This document shows positions 7,833 to 16,766 of a DNA stretch of 64,000 nt, one piece after another. The number at the start of each line of letters is the position of its first letter. Within the stretch, counting starts at the first letter, position 1. This DNA comes from Streptomyces sp. M92 (GTDB lineage: Bacteria > Actinomycetota > Actinomycetes > Streptomycetales > Streptomycetaceae), in contig NZ_CP101137.1 of NCBI RefSeq assembly GCF_028473745.1, forward strand, positions 372,001 to 436,000. The letters are read 5' to 3'. A model generated the notes under the pieces. That model ran no database searches. It had not been told where the DNA came from and saw only the letters and a program-made list of their open reading frames with translations. The translations under genes and the position numbers were made by a program.

Positions 7833-9066
7833 GGTCGGCCGCCTTCCCCCGTGCGGCGGTGCCGCCGGTTTCCTTCGGTGTCCTCAGTTCGACCTCGGTG
7901 CCCTGCCCGGGCACCGAGATCAGTTCGGCCGTGCCGCCGAGGTCGCGCAGCCGGCCCCGGATCGACAGGGCCACGCCGAGGCGTCCCTCGCCCTCGGCCT
8001 CGGCGAGCCGTCCCTCGGGGATGCCGGGGCCCTCGTCGCGGACGGTGACGATGACCTCTCCGGGCTCGTCCTCCACGAGGATCCACGCTCGGGCGTCGGC
8101 TCCGACGTGCTTGCGCACGTTGTCCAGGGCGGCCCCCACCGCGGCCGCCAGCTCCCGGGCCGCGGGCGGCGCCAGCAGCACCGGGGCGCCCGGCTCGGCG
8201 AGGTGCACCAGGGAGCCGGCGTACGGGGCGAGCAGGGCGCGCAGGTCGACGGGGCCGTCGGTGTCCGTCCCGTCCGGTTCGTCCACCGCGCGGACGAGCG
8301 CTCCCTGGGCGGCGTCCTCCGACACGCGGGAGACGGGCACCAGGCCGCCGGAGACCAGGGTGCGCAGGGCGATCTCCTGCTCGCCGGCCAGCCGGCCCAG
8401 CTCGGCCGCCTCGCCGCCGATCACGGCGCCGCGCCGCTGCACCATGGCGAGCACCTGGAGCACGCTGTCGTGGATGTCCCGGGCGAGCCGCTCCCGTTCC
8501 CTGGTCGCCGCCTCGATCTCCAGGGCGCGGGCGAGGGTGCGCTCGGAGGCGCGGGCGACCTCGACGACGTAGCCGATGGCGATGGAGGCGACCCAGACCA
8601 GGATGACGTTGTGGACGGTGTCGCGGGCCGGGGAGCCGCGTTCGATCAGGTTGGCGACGGCGACGAGGGTGGAGGCGACGGCCGCCCAGCGCCAGCCGCC
8701 CTTGATGGCGAAGGCCAGGACGGAACCGGCGGTCCATATCGACGGCAGGGTCGGGCCGCCGTCCGCGACCCGTTCGGGCGCGTCGGCGAGCGGGGTGATC
8801 AGGATGCCGGTGAGCGCGATGGTGAGGTCGGCGGTGAGGAAGCGCTTGGTGCAGCTCGCCGCGCCGGAGACCTTGGGCAGGGTGGCCAGGGTCCAGACGA
8901 AGAGGACGGCGTAGTAGGCGACGGCCAGCCAGGGGCGGACGAAGCCGGAGTACGCGGTGGTGAAGAAGCCGATCGCGTACAGCATGGTGAGCACGCGGTA
9001 GCCGGCGAGCGCGCGCCACAGCGGCTGCTCGACCGACATCCTCATGACTCTCTCGCGCCTGGCCAT
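7825..9066 (-). CDS. macS: MacS-family sensor histidine kinase
   Basis: 413 residues. The N-terminal half holds about five membrane helices (roughly 20-185; the MacS/DUF5931 sensing domain). HisKA_3 follows, with the phosphoacceptor His in ARDIHDSVLQ near 205. The C-terminal HATPase_c has ALDNVRKH (N box) and DEGPGIPEG (G1). Cognate of the overlapping regulator. ATG at 9066 has GGGGGGA only 2-3 bases upstream; an in-frame ATG at 9045 or 9039 is a possible alternative that would remove 7-9 residues. Signal sensed unknown. Confidence 0.88.
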   Translation of the reverse strand: MARRERVMRMSVEQPLWRALAGYRVLTMLYAIGFFTTAYSGFVRPWLAVAYYAVLFVWTLATLPKVSGAASCTKRFLTADLTIALTGILITPLADAPERVADGGPTLPSIWTAGSVLAFAIKGGWRWAAVASTLVAVANLIERGSPARDTVHNVILVWVASIAIGYVVEVARASERTLARALEIEAATRERERLARDIHDSVLQVLAMVQRRGAVIGGEAAELGRLAGEQEIALRTLVSGGLVPVSRVSEDAAQGALVRAVDEPDGTDTDGPVDLRALLAPYAGSLVHLAEPGAPVLLAPPAARELAAAVGAALDNVRKHVGADARAWILVEDEPGEVIVTVRDEGPGIPEGRLAEAEGEGRLGVALSIRGRLRDLGGTAELISVPGQGTEVELRTPKETGGTAARGKAADRE

Positions 9067-9129
9067 GTCCCCCCGTCCCCGGCCCGTACGTCCCGCCCTT
9101 CGGACCGCCCTCGCCGGCCGGTCCGGCCG

Positions 9130-9930
9130 TTACCGGTCTTCGGTCCGGTCCTGCTCGGCCGCCGCCTTCTCCTTGGCGGCCTGTTCCTTCTCCGCCTGGG
9201 CGAGCGCGGCCTTCGCCGCCTTGCCCGCCTCCTTCTCGGCCTTCGCCGCCTCCGCGATCTGCCGCTTCATGGCGGTCGCGTACATGTCGACGTACTCCTG
9301 GCCGGAGAGCTTCATGATCTCGTACATGACCTCGTCGGTCACCGCGCGGAGCACGAAGCGGTCGTGCTCCATGCCCTGGTAGCGGGTGAAGTCGAGAGGC
9401 TCGCCGATGCGGATGCCGGGCCGCATCAGCTTCGGCACCACCTTGCCGGGCGGCTGGATCTTCTCGGTGTCGATCATGGCGACCGGGATGACGGGCGCGC
9501 CGGTGGCGAGCGCCACGCGCGCGAGACCGCCGGGCTTGCCGCGGTAGAGCCGGCCGTCCGGGGAGCGGGTGCCCTCCGGATAGATGCCGAACAGCTCGCC
9601 GCGCTCCAGGACCTCTATGCCGCTCTTGATGGCCGCCTCGCCCGCGCCGCGCGCGCCGGAGCGGTCCACCGGGAGCTGGCCGACGCCCTTGAAGAAGGCC
9701 GCGGTGAGCCGCCCCTTCACCCCCGGCGTGTTGAAGTACTCGGCCTTGGCGATGAAGGTCACCTTGCGGTCGAGGACGGCCGGCAGGAAGAACGAGTCGG
9801 AGAACGACAGGTGGTTGCTCGCCAGGATGGCGGGGCCGTCGGCCGGAATGTGCTCCAGGCCTTCCACCCAGGGCCGGAAGGCGAGCTTCAGCGAACCCCC
9901 GACGGTGACCTTCATCGTGCCGTACAACAA
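9130..9930 (-). CDS. 1-acylglycerol-3-phosphate O-acyltransferase family protein
   Basis: About 266 residues. PlsC-type acyltransferase, expected to act at the inner face of the membrane in phospholipid or glycolipid acylation. It carries the HX4D motif NHLSFSD, the PEGTRSPDG substrate motif and the PVIPVAMID block. The C-terminal 50 residues are an Ala/Lys/Glu-rich charged helix. I chose TTG at 9930 because AGGAGGG lies 8 bases before it; an in-frame ATG at 9915 and a TTG at 9981 are alternatives. Divergent from the esterase gene. Confidence 0.85.
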   Translation of the reverse strand: MLYGTMKVTVGGSLKLAFRPWVEGLEHIPADGPAILASNHLSFSDSFFLPAVLDRKVTFIAKAEYFNTPGVKGRLTAAFFKGVGQLPVDRSGARGAGEAAIKSGIEVLERGELFGIYPEGTRSPDGRLYRGKPGGLARVALATGAPVIPVAMIDTEKIQPPGKVVPKLMRPGIRIGEPLDFTRYQGMEHDRFVLRAVTDEVMYEIMKLSGQEYVDMYATAMKRQIAEAAKAEKEAGKAAKAALAQAEKEQAAKEKAAAEQDRTEDR

Positions 9931-10108
9931 CCGAGTGCCCTCCTGTGTCTGTGCTGAGACCTTAACCCGGGGCACCGTCAATGGCCCCGACGGCCCTGGT
10001 CGGTGTCAGTGCGGTCGCGTACGGTGAAGTACCCGCGAGTACCGCACACGCGTCCATCGCATACGACGGTCCGGCTGTGCCGGCCCCCTGACGACAGGAG
10101 ACCGAGAC

Positions 10109-10912
10109 GTGCCGGTCCTGCCCGGAGCCGAGCCGTTCCGCCATGAGGGCGGGGAGGTCGGCGTCCTCCTCTGTCACGGCTTCACCGGTTCCCCGCAGTC
10201 CCTGCGCCCCTGGGCCCGCCACCTCGCCGAGCACGGTCTGACCGTCGCGCTGCCGCTGCTGCCCGGGCACGGCACCCGCTGGCAGGACATGCAGGTCACC
10301 GGCTGGCAGGACTGGTACGCGGAGGTCGACCGCGAGCTGCGTGCCCTGCGGGAGCGCTGCGCGCGCGTCTTCGTGGCCGGCCTGTCCATGGGCGGCGCGC
10401 TGGCCCTGCGGCTCGCCGCCAGGCACGGGGACGCGGTGTCGGGCGTCATGGTCGTCAACCCGGCGAACCGGATGCACGGCGTGGCCCAGCACGCCCTGCC
10501 GGTCCTGCGCCACCTGGTGCCCGCGACGAAGGGCATCGCCAGCGACATCGCCAAGCCGCTCAGCACCGAGCTGGGGTACGACAGGGTGCCGCTGCACGCG
10601 GCGCACTCGCTGCGCGCGTTCTTCCGGCTGGCCGACCGGGACCTGCCGCAGGTGACGCAGCCGCTGCTGCTGCTGCGCAGTAGGCAGGACCACGTGGTGC
10701 CGCCGGCCGACTCGGCCCGCATCCTCGGCCGGGTCTCGTCGACGGACGTGACCGAGGTCCTGCTGGAACAGAGCTACCACGTGGCGACGTTGGACCACGA
10801 CGCGGACCGGATCTTCGCTCGGAGCGTCGCGTTCATCGGCCGGCTCGCGCCCGGTTCCGTCGGGGAGCCGGAGTCCGGTCTCGGCAAGGAAGGGACGACC
10901 ACAGGTGGCTGA
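10109..10912 (+). CDS. Alpha/beta hydrolase (carboxylesterase/monoacylglycerol lipase type)
   Basis: 267 residues. The nucleophile elbow GLSMGG holds the catalytic Ser. HGFTGS is the oxyanion-hole region, the acid is in RSRQDHVVPP and the histidine in QSYHVATLDHD. This layout is that of bacterial carboxylesterase Est30/YvaK-like enzymes. GTG at 10109 has AGGAG 8 bases upstream. The stop overlaps the next gene's GTG by 8 bases, so the two are probably one transcript. No signal peptide. Its position next to an acyltransferase suggests lipid metabolism, but the substrate is not known. Confidence 0.88.
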   Translation: MPVLPGAEPFRHEGGEVGVLLCHGFTGSPQSLRPWARHLAEHGLTVALPLLPGHGTRWQDMQVTGWQDWYAEVDRELRALRERCARVFVAGLSMGGALALRLAARHGDAVSGVMVVNPANRMHGVAQHALPVLRHLVPATKGIASDIAKPLSTELGYDRVPLHAAHSLRAFFRLADRDLPQVTQPLLLLRSRQDHVVPPADSARILGRVSSTDVTEVLLEQSYHVATLDHDADRIFARSVAFIGRLAPGSVGEPESGLGKEGTTTGG

Positions 10913-11564
10913 GCACGAGTCCGGACGCGCGGACCGCGAGGAGCACGGCGAGCGCGAGGACCGGGACCTGGAGCGGACGCCGGGGCACGAGGAGCAGCGT
11001 GAGCGCGCGGCCGAGCGCACTCCCGCGGACGCGGCCGTCCCCCTGGACGAGGACGCCGCCTGGGCCGAGATCGTCGCCGGGTACGGGGACGAGCCGCCGG
11101 ACCCGCCGGGCGCGAAGCCGTTCAAGTCGGTGGAGGACCTGGCGCTGCTGGAGGCCGAGACCAACGACGACCGGCCCGAGGCCGACCGGACCACGCCGGA
11201 CCAGCCCGCCTCGGCCCGGCCGCTGGGCAGCTCCGTCGCCTTCGCCCCCGGGGTGGCCGGCCCGCGCGACCACAGCCTGGCCGAGCCCTCGGAGGACGAT
11301 CTCGGCGAGGACGACGAGGGCCACTTCGTACCGCCGGAGCCGCCGCCGCTGCCCGAGGGCGACACCACCGCGAAGTTCGCCTGGCTGGGTGTGCTCGGCG
11401 GGCCGGTGCTGCTCCTGCTGGCGGTGGTGCTGGGGTGGGAGATGACCTGGTGGCTGACGACGGTGAGCGTCGGCGGCTTCCTCGGCGGCTTCGCCACGCT
11501 GGTGGCGCGGATGCGCACGGGGGACGAGGACGACGACGATCCGGGGCGGGGCGCGGTGGTCTGA
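10905..11564 (+). CDS. Acidic membrane protein of unknown function
   Basis: 219 residues. Residues 1 to about 155 are hydrophilic, rich in Glu, Asp, Arg and Pro (DEDAAWAEIVAGYGDEPPDPPGAKPFKSVEDL). Two closely spaced hydrophobic helices follow at about 163-208, then an acidic tail EDEDDDDPG. The N-terminal part is presumably cytoplasmic. Translationally coupled to the upstream esterase (8-base overlap). I recognise it as a conserved actinobacterial hypothetical and can assign no function. Confidence 0.8.
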   Translation: MAEHESGRADREEHGEREDRDLERTPGHEEQRERAAERTPADAAVPLDEDAAWAEIVAGYGDEPPDPPGAKPFKSVEDLALLEAETNDDRPEADRTTPDQPASARPLGSSVAFAPGVAGPRDHSLAEPSEDDLGEDDEGHFVPPEPPPLPEGDTTAKFAWLGVLGGPVLLLLAVVLGWEMTWWLTTVSVGGFLGGFATLVARMRTGDEDDDDPGRGAVV

Positions 11565-11578
11565 CTGCCGCCGTCCGG

Positions 11579-12331
11579 TCAGACCTCGGACGCCGGTACG
11601 CGGAGGGCGGTCAGGACCGGGAGGTGGTCCGTGGCCGCCCTCAGGTCGTGCTCGGCGACCCCGGGCAGGCCCAGCGGCACCCCGCAGCCCAGCACCTCGA
11701 CGCCCTCCGTGACGAAGACCGCGTCGATGCGCCGGTCGGGGCCGGTGGCGGGGAAGGTGTACTCGCCGCCCCGGGGCGCGGCCGTCCAGCAGTCCCGCAG
11801 CCCGTCGCCGAGCCGTCGGAAGGTGCGGCCGCCCGGGCGCTCGTTCAGGTCGCCGCCCGCCACGGCGTGGGTCACGCCCATGCCGGCCAGTTGATCGAGG
11901 AGCAGGCCGGCCTGCTCGTCCCGCTCTTCCGCCTCCAGGGAGAGGTGGCAGCTCAGGACGCCGAGGCGGGCCCCGCCGATCCGGACGACGGCGGTGGCGA
12001 GGCCGCGGCGGTGCCGGCCGGGGGTGAGCGGGAGCAGCACGTCCTCGGTGCGCTCGACGGTGGCGCGCAGGGAGCACAGCAGCGCGGGGCCGGCGGCGGG
12101 GGCGCCGCCGGAGAGGTGTACGAGGTCCGCGGCGCGGGCGAGGCGGGTGAGCTTCTTGCGCCAGCGGAAGAAGCGGGGGGCTTCCTGGAGGAGGACGAGG
12201 TCGGGGCCGCAGGCGGCGATGACGCGGGCGAGGGCGTCGGTGTCGTCGCGCATCGAGCGGATGTTGTAGCTGAGGACCCGGATGACGGCGGAACCGTCGG
12301 GTTCCGTGCGGGAGTTGGGGAGCGGCTCCAT
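11579..12331 (-). CDS. Endonuclease/exonuclease/phosphatase family protein
   Basis: 250 residues. Mg-dependent phosphodiesterase fold: LSYNIRSM near 20, LVLLQEAPRF (metal-binding Glu), GVLSCHLSLE, AVAGGDLNERPGG (catalytic Asp/Asn), DRRIDAVFV and a terminal TDHLPVLTALRV (catalytic His). No signal peptide, so intracellular; the substrate could be nucleic acid or a phosphoester and cannot be told from sequence. ATG at 12331 has no obvious ribosome binding site. It ends 14 bases from the convergent membrane-protein gene. Confidence 0.88.
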   Translation of the reverse strand: MEPLPNSRTEPDGSAVIRVLSYNIRSMRDDTDALARVIAACGPDLVLLQEAPRFFRWRKKLTRLARAADLVHLSGGAPAAGPALLCSLRATVERTEDVLLPLTPGRHRRGLATAVVRIGGARLGVLSCHLSLEAEERDEQAGLLLDQLAGMGVTHAVAGGDLNERPGGRTFRRLGDGLRDCWTAAPRGGEYTFPATGPDRRIDAVFVTEGVEVLGCGVPLGLPGVAEHDLRAATDHLPVLTALRVPASEV

Positions 12332-12380
12332 GTGGATCAATGTACGCCCAAGAGCTCGGGGCGCGGGGAGCCTGGGCGAC

Positions 12381-12452
12381 TGCCGGTTGTGCGTGGCTTG
12401 TCGCGCCCGCGGGGCGGAGCCCCAGATGGACTCCGCCCCGCGCCCCTGAGGT
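12381..12452. repeat. Dispersed intergenic repeat (copy A)
   Basis: The segment carries the recurring TTGTCGCGCC block and the CCCCGCGCCCCTGAGG end. Inside, GGGGCGGAG (12411-12419) and CTCCGCCCC (12431-12439) form a 9-base-pair hairpin. Related copies lie at 18971, 41517, 46309 and 47786. It sits between the glkA 3' end and the phosphatase-family gene and could act as a transcription or mRNA-end hairpin. Confidence 0.7.
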
Positions 12453-12482
12453 CGACGCAGTCCCCGGTGAGGGAAGTGATCG

Positions 12483-13436
12483 TCACATGATCGGGTCGGG
12501 CTCCCGGGCCAGGTCCGCGGCGCCGACCAGACCGGCCTTGTTGCCGAGCTGGGCGGCGATGACGTCGGCGACCGGGCGCCAGTTGCCGCCGACCAGCCAC
12601 CGCTTGTAGGACTTGCGGATCGGGTCGAGGACCAGGTCGCCCTCGTCGGAGAGGCCGCCGCCGACGATGAAGGCGGACGGGTCGAAGAGCGAGGCCAGGT
12701 CGGCGAGTCCGGCGCCGGCCCAGCGGGCCAGCTCGCGGTAGGAGTCGACGGCGACCGGGCAGCCCTGGCGGGCGGCGACGGAGATGTGCTTGCCCTCGAT
12801 GCCGTCCGGCGTACCGTCGCCGAGCGCGAGCAGCACCTCGGCACGCTCCGGGGTGGCGTTGGCGCGCTGCTTGGCGTACCTCACCAGCGCCCGGCCCGAC
12901 GCGTACTGCTCCCAGCAGCCCTGCGAGCCGCAGCCGCACAGCAGGCCGTCCGGCACCATGCGGATGTGGCCGAACTCGGCGGCCACGCCGAAGTGGCCGC
13001 GGCGCAGCTTGTTGCCGATGATGATGCCGCCGCCGAGGCCGGTGCCCAGGGTGATGCAGATGACGTTGCGGTGGCCCTTGCCGCCGCCGAACTTGTACTC
13101 GCCCCAGGCCGCGGCGTTGGCGTCGTTCTCCACGACGACCGGGAGGCCGACGCGGGCCTCGACCTTCTCCTTGAGCGGCTCCTGGCGCCAGTCGATGTTG
13201 GGCGCGAAGTAGACCGTGGAGCGCTGGCGGTTGACGTATCCGGCGGCTCCGATGCCCACGCCGACGATCTCGTGCCCCACGCGCGCGCCCTCCACCGCCG
13301 AGGCGATGGCGTCCACGATGGCCTCGGGCGTGGTGGGGGTCGGCACCTTGTGGGTCGAGAGGATGTTGCCTTCCTCGTCGACCACGCCGGCCGCGATCTT
13401 CGTGCCGCCGATGTCGACGCCGATGGTGAGTCCCAT
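12483..13436 (-). CDS. glkA: Glucokinase, ROK family
   Basis: 317 residues, the length of S. coelicolor GlkA. Phosphorylates glucose with ATP; in Streptomyces it is also needed for glucose repression. It has the ATP-binding GVDIGGTKIAAG at the N-terminus, the sugar site VENDANAAAWGE, GTGLGGGII, and the ROK zinc signature CGCGSQGCWEQYASG. The ATG at 13436 has GAGGG 5 bases upstream; longer in-frame starts lack this. It lies downstream of the DUF5304 gene with a 54-base gap, as in S. coelicolor. Confidence 0.97.
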   Translation of the reverse strand: MGLTIGVDIGGTKIAAGVVDEEGNILSTHKVPTPTTPEAIVDAIASAVEGARVGHEIVGVGIGAAGYVNRQRSTVYFAPNIDWRQEPLKEKVEARVGLPVVVENDANAAAWGEYKFGGGKGHRNVICITLGTGLGGGIIIGNKLRRGHFGVAAEFGHIRMVPDGLLCGCGSQGCWEQYASGRALVRYAKQRANATPERAEVLLALGDGTPDGIEGKHISVAARQGCPVAVDSYRELARWAGAGLADLASLFDPSAFIVGGGLSDEGDLVLDPIRKSYKRWLVGGNWRPVADVIAAQLGNKAGLVGAADLAREPDPIM

Positions 13437-13490
13437 GAATCCCTCAGTTCGGTCGAGCCCCGCTATGGCCAACCGTACCCGAGGCAGGGC

Positions 13491-14027
13491 TCAGTCCAGG
13501 TCGATGCGCTGTCCCGGGCCGGTGCCCTCGTCGCCGTCGTCCCGACCGTCGTCGCCGTGTCCGTCCTGGTCGCGGGGGTCGCTCGGGTCCTTGGACGCGG
13601 TGTCCCGGGCGGTCCAGCGGCGCTCCTGGTTCTGGACGGCGGAGCGGTAGGCGGCGAGGAGTTCACCGCCGGCGGCCGCGAGGTGGTCGAAGACGTCCGG
13701 GTTGCGCTCGATGACCGGTTCGACGGCGGCTTTCGCCTGCTGGACGACCTGCCGGACCACCTGCTGGGCGGCGGGGCCGGCGACCTGGCCGAGCAGAGGG
13801 TTCTGGAGGCCGGACAGCTTGTCCGCGACGGTGTCGACGAGCCGGCGCAGTTCCTCGGCGGCCGAGCCGGGGGGCGGGCCGTACTCGGCGCGGCGGCGCG
13901 CCTTCTCCGCCTCCAGGTCCTCGGCGCACGCCGTCGCCCAGGCGTCGGCGTCGGTGGCCCGCACCTCGTCGACCGCGTCGGCCTCGTCGGGGCGGGCGGC
14001 CTCGGACGGGGGGAGCTCTTCGCTCAT
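13491..14027 (-). CDS. DUF5304 protein upstream of glkA
   Basis: 178 residues, acidic, no membrane segment. The middle (about 50-130) is predicted helical, with AEELRRLVDTVADKL and VVRQVVQQAKAAVEPV; the tail is a run of Asp, Gly and Arg with low complexity. Corresponds in position to SCO2127. In the Streptomyces literature that gene has been linked with stimulation of glucose uptake and glucokinase activity when introduced into repression mutants. Biochemical role unknown. ATG at 14027 has GGAGTC upstream. Confidence 0.82.
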   Translation of the reverse strand: MSEELPPSEAARPDEADAVDEVRATDADAWATACAEDLEAEKARRRAEYGPPPGSAAEELRRLVDTVADKLSGLQNPLLGQVAGPAAQQVVRQVVQQAKAAVEPVIERNPDVFDHLAAAGGELLAAYRSAVQNQERRWTARDTASKDPSDPRDQDGHGDDGRDDGDEGTGPGQRIDLD

Positions 14028-14083
14028 GACGGACTCCTGACTACGGTTCGTCCTTACGACGTTACCCGAACGGACGCGGCGGA

Positions 14084-15259
14084 TCAGCGTCCCTGCGGCC
14101 ACAGCCGCGGGTCCGGCGCGAACCGTACGGCGAGGGTGCCCTCCCGCAGGGCGGCGCCGTCGACGGTGCAGCGGCGCAGCGCCGACGGCAGCGGGACGAT
14201 CCGGCGGAACGGTCCGGCGGTGACGACCAGTTCGTCGCCGCGGCGGACCAGGTCGAGTTCATCGCGTACGGCGCCGGGCAGCGGGATGTGCCAGACGAGG
14301 AAGCCGTCGTCGGCCAGCCGGTCGGTGACGGGCCACTCGACCGGGGCGGCGTCCGCGTTGACGGCGGGGGCGTCGAGTGCGGCGAGGTCGTCCGTGCCGC
14401 GCGGGTCGCGTCCCAGGTGGGCGACGGTGCGGAGGTCGTACTCGTCCTGCCACTCCGCGAGCGTCTTGCGCTGCTGGGCGAGGGGACCGGCGAGCCAGCT
14501 GCCGGCCGGCGCCTCCTCCTCGGGCAGGGCCCGGTTGGCGACCAGCAGGTCGGGGCGCAGGCCGCGCAGGGCGAGGCCGAGGGCGGCGGTGCGGACGGCG
14601 TCGGCACCGGCGGGGCCGGGCTCGGCGACCAGTCGTACGACGGTGCTCCGGTCGGCGACGACGGCGTCGGCGGCGGCGAGTTCCAGGTCCCAGCGGGCGG
14701 CGGCCTCGTACAGCGCCTCGGCGGGCATGGGCACGCCGGCCAGCCGGCCGAGGACGGGGCGCAGGGCGCGGGCGGCCTGCCGCTCGGGCGGGAGCAGGCG
14801 GCGCAGGTAGCGGCGCAGTTCCTCGGGGAGGGCGAGCAGGGCGAGGGCGCGCGGGGCGGGCGGGAGGTCGACGACGAGGAGGTCGTGGGCCTCGGCGAGG
14901 GCGGCGTCGCGCAGGGCGCGCAGCAGGGCGAGTTCCTCGGCGCCGGGCAGGGGCGTCAGCTCTTCGGGGTCGAGGCGGGACGCGCCCAGCAGGTCGAGGG
15001 CGGAGGCGGCGCGCTCCTGGAGGGCGGCGAGGTCGTCGCGGAAGCCCTGGGCGGGGTCGGGTCGGCGGACGGTGAGGCCGGGTTCGACGGTGACCGGTTC
15101 CGGGCCGGTGCGCACCCCGAGCGCGGCGCCGAGGGTGTCGTCGCGGTCGGCGCCGAGGAGGAGCGTGCGGGTGCCCTGGCGGGCGGCGGCGAGCGCGGTG
15201 GCGGCGGCGACGGTGGTACGGCCACTGCCGCCGGGGCCGGTGATCAGGATGGTGCGCAT
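14084..15259 (-). CDS. ArsA/GET3-type ATPase
   Basis: 391 residues. The deviant Walker A / P-loop ITGPGGSGRTTVAAATALAAA is at 5-25, with LLGADRDD (switch region) and DLLVVDLPPAPRALALL (Walker B and ADP-proximal). A C-terminal all-beta, small HSP-like domain from about 300 (LVWHIPLPGAVRDELDLVRRGDELVVTAGPFRRIVPLP) is the hallmark of actinobacterial and plant GET3 relatives. Cytoplasmic; client unknown. ATG at 15259, weak ribosome binding site. The same-strand neighbour, the SRPBCC protein, lies 135 bases upstream. Confidence 0.87.
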   Translation of the reverse strand: MRTILITGPGGSGRTTVAAATALAAARQGTRTLLLGADRDDTLGAALGVRTGPEPVTVEPGLTVRRPDPAQGFRDDLAALQERAASALDLLGASRLDPEELTPLPGAEELALLRALRDAALAEAHDLLVVDLPPAPRALALLALPEELRRYLRRLLPPERQAARALRPVLGRLAGVPMPAEALYEAAARWDLELAAADAVVADRSTVVRLVAEPGPAGADAVRTAALGLALRGLRPDLLVANRALPEEEAPAGSWLAGPLAQQRKTLAEWQDEYDLRTVAHLGRDPRGTDDLAALDAPAVNADAAPVEWPVTDRLADDGFLVWHIPLPGAVRDELDLVRRGDELVVTAGPFRRIVPLPSALRRCTVDGAALREGTLAVRFAPDPRLWPQGR

Positions 15260-15346
15260 GGGGGTGAACGGTACCGGGGCCGGCGGCGCTGCGGGGCTGG
15301 CGGCGTCTTGGGCATCGCACGGCGTTGCGCGGCCCGGCGCTACGGG

Positions 15347-15381
15347 GTGCCTCCCAGGCCGTTCAGGCACTGGGGGAGGCA
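15347..15381. repeat. Short G/C palindrome (dispersed family, copy ii)
   Basis: GTGCCTCCCAG (15347-15357) pairs imperfectly with CTGGGGGAGGCAC (15369-15381) around GCCGTTCAGGCA. The loop and right end match the copy that interrupts pfkA2. Here it lies harmlessly between the ATPase and SRPBCC genes and may add a hairpin to the mRNA. Confidence 0.7.
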
Positions 15382-15394
15382 CGACTGCCCGCGG

Positions 15395-15829
15395 CTACAC
15401 AGACTCCACGCGCTTCTTCAGGCCCGCCAGGGCCCGGTCGATGATGACCTTCTCCGCCTTGCGCTTGATCATGCCGAGCATCGGGATCTTGACGTCGACC
15501 GTGAGGCGGTAGGTGACCTCCGTGCCCGTGCCCGCCGGCTTGAGCAGGTAGGAGCCGTCGAGGGAGCGCAGCATCTGGGACTTGACCAGGGTCCAGGAGA
15601 CCTCGTGCTCACCGGTCCAGGTGTAGGCGAGGGTCTGGTCGTCCTTGATCGCGCCGGCGTCCATGACGAGCCGGACCTGTTCGGCACGCCCCTGCGCGTC
15701 CGAGGCGAGCACCTCGGCCTCCTTCACCTCTCCGGTCCAGTCCGGGTAGCGGGCGAAGTCGGCGATCACCGACATGACGTCGGCCGGTGCCGCCTCGATG
15801 GTGATGCTCGAGCTGGTGTGTTCCGCCAT
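15395..15829 (-). CDS. SRPBCC (START-like) domain protein, polyketide cyclase/dehydrase type
   Basis: 144 residues, a single helix-grip fold: N-terminal TSSSITIEAAPADVMSVIADFARYPDWTGEVKEAEVL and C-terminal amphipathic helix KAEKVIIDRALAGLKKRVESV. Members bind hydrophobic ligands; the function here is unknown. ATG at 15829 with GGAGC upstream. Probably transcribed toward the GET3-like ATPase on the same strand. No catalytic residues can be assigned. Confidence 0.85.
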   Translation of the reverse strand: MAEHTSSSITIEAAPADVMSVIADFARYPDWTGEVKEAEVLASDAQGRAEQVRLVMDAGAIKDDQTLAYTWTGEHEVSWTLVKSQMLRSLDGSYLLKPAGTGTEVTYRLTVDVKIPMLGMIKRKAEKVIIDRALAGLKKRVESV

Positions 15830-15968
15830 CGCCGTGGCTCCTGTCGGATGCGGGCCGCTACTGAGGTCGTCGTGCGCCCGTGGCGCGCACGTGTGTGCCG
15901 CGTGAAGGCTATCGCGCACGGACGGCGCGGTTGTCACCACCTGCCCGCGCACCGCTGGTCACGGACCC

Positions 15969-16766
15969 TCACCACTCCAGCGCCCACGGCCTCCCCGTCG
16001 AGGCGAAGTGCCCCACGTTCACGCACTCGGTCGCCCCGATCCGCATCCGCCGCACCAGCGGCTGGTGCACGTGCCCGAAAAGGGCGTACCGGGGCCGGGT
16101 GCGCCGGATCGCGTCCAGCAGCGCGCGGCTGCCGCGCTCGAAGCGCCGCGCCACCGTGTCGTAGACCAGTTCCGGGACCTCCGGCGGGATGTGGGTGCAC
16201 AGCACGTCCACCTCGCCGACCGCCTCTATCTTGGCGGCGTACTCCTCGTCGCCGATCTCGTACGGCGTCCGCATCGGGGTGCGCAGTCCGCCGCCGACGA
16301 AGCCGAAGACCCGGCCGCCGATCTCGACCCGCTCCCCGTCGAGCACGGTGGTGCCGGGCCCGGCGTACTCGGGCCACAGGGCCGGCATGTCGACGTTGCC
16401 GTAGGTGGCGTACGTCGGTGTGGGGAACGCGGCGAACATCTCGGCGTACTGCCGGCGCACCGCCCCCTCGATCAGCGCCGCCCGGTCCCCGCCGACGCCG
16501 GCCCACAGCCGCGCCCCGAGCTCCCGTGCCTCGGCGAAGCGGCGGGCGGTGCGCAGCTCGACGATGCGGTCGGCGTTCGCGACGCCGAACAGGTCGGGGA
16601 AGATGCCGCGCGAGTGGTCGGCGTAGTCCAGGAAGAGGACGAGGTCGCCGAGGCAGACCAGGGCGTCGGCGCCCTCGCCGGCCGTGGCCAGGTCGCGGGC
16701 GTTGCCGTGGACGTCGCTGACCACGTGGACGCGTGTCCTCGTGTTACCGGGCGGTGAGGGTGCCAT
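15969..16766 (-). CDS. Metallophosphoesterase
   Basis: 265 residues. Calcineurin-like fold with the metal ligands in order: DVHGN (D-x-H), GDLVLFLDY, YGNVDMP (GNxD), THIPPEVP and GHVHQP (GHxH). A binuclear metal centre is therefore complete. ATG at 16766 has no ribosome binding site (a TTG lies 9 bases further out), so a leaderless message is possible. Divergent from the acyl-CoA synthetase. Phosphodiesterase or phosphatase activity is expected; substrate unknown. Confidence 0.88.
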   Translation of the reverse strand: MAPSPPGNTRTRVHVVSDVHGNARDLATAGEGADALVCLGDLVLFLDYADHSRGIFPDLFGVANADRIVELRTARRFAEARELGARLWAGVGGDRAALIEGAVRRQYAEMFAAFPTPTYATYGNVDMPALWPEYAGPGTTVLDGERVEIGGRVFGFVGGGLRTPMRTPYEIGDEEYAAKIEAVGEVDVLCTHIPPEVPELVYDTVARRFERGSRALLDAIRRTRPRYALFGHVHQPLVRRMRIGATECVNVGHFASTGRPWALEW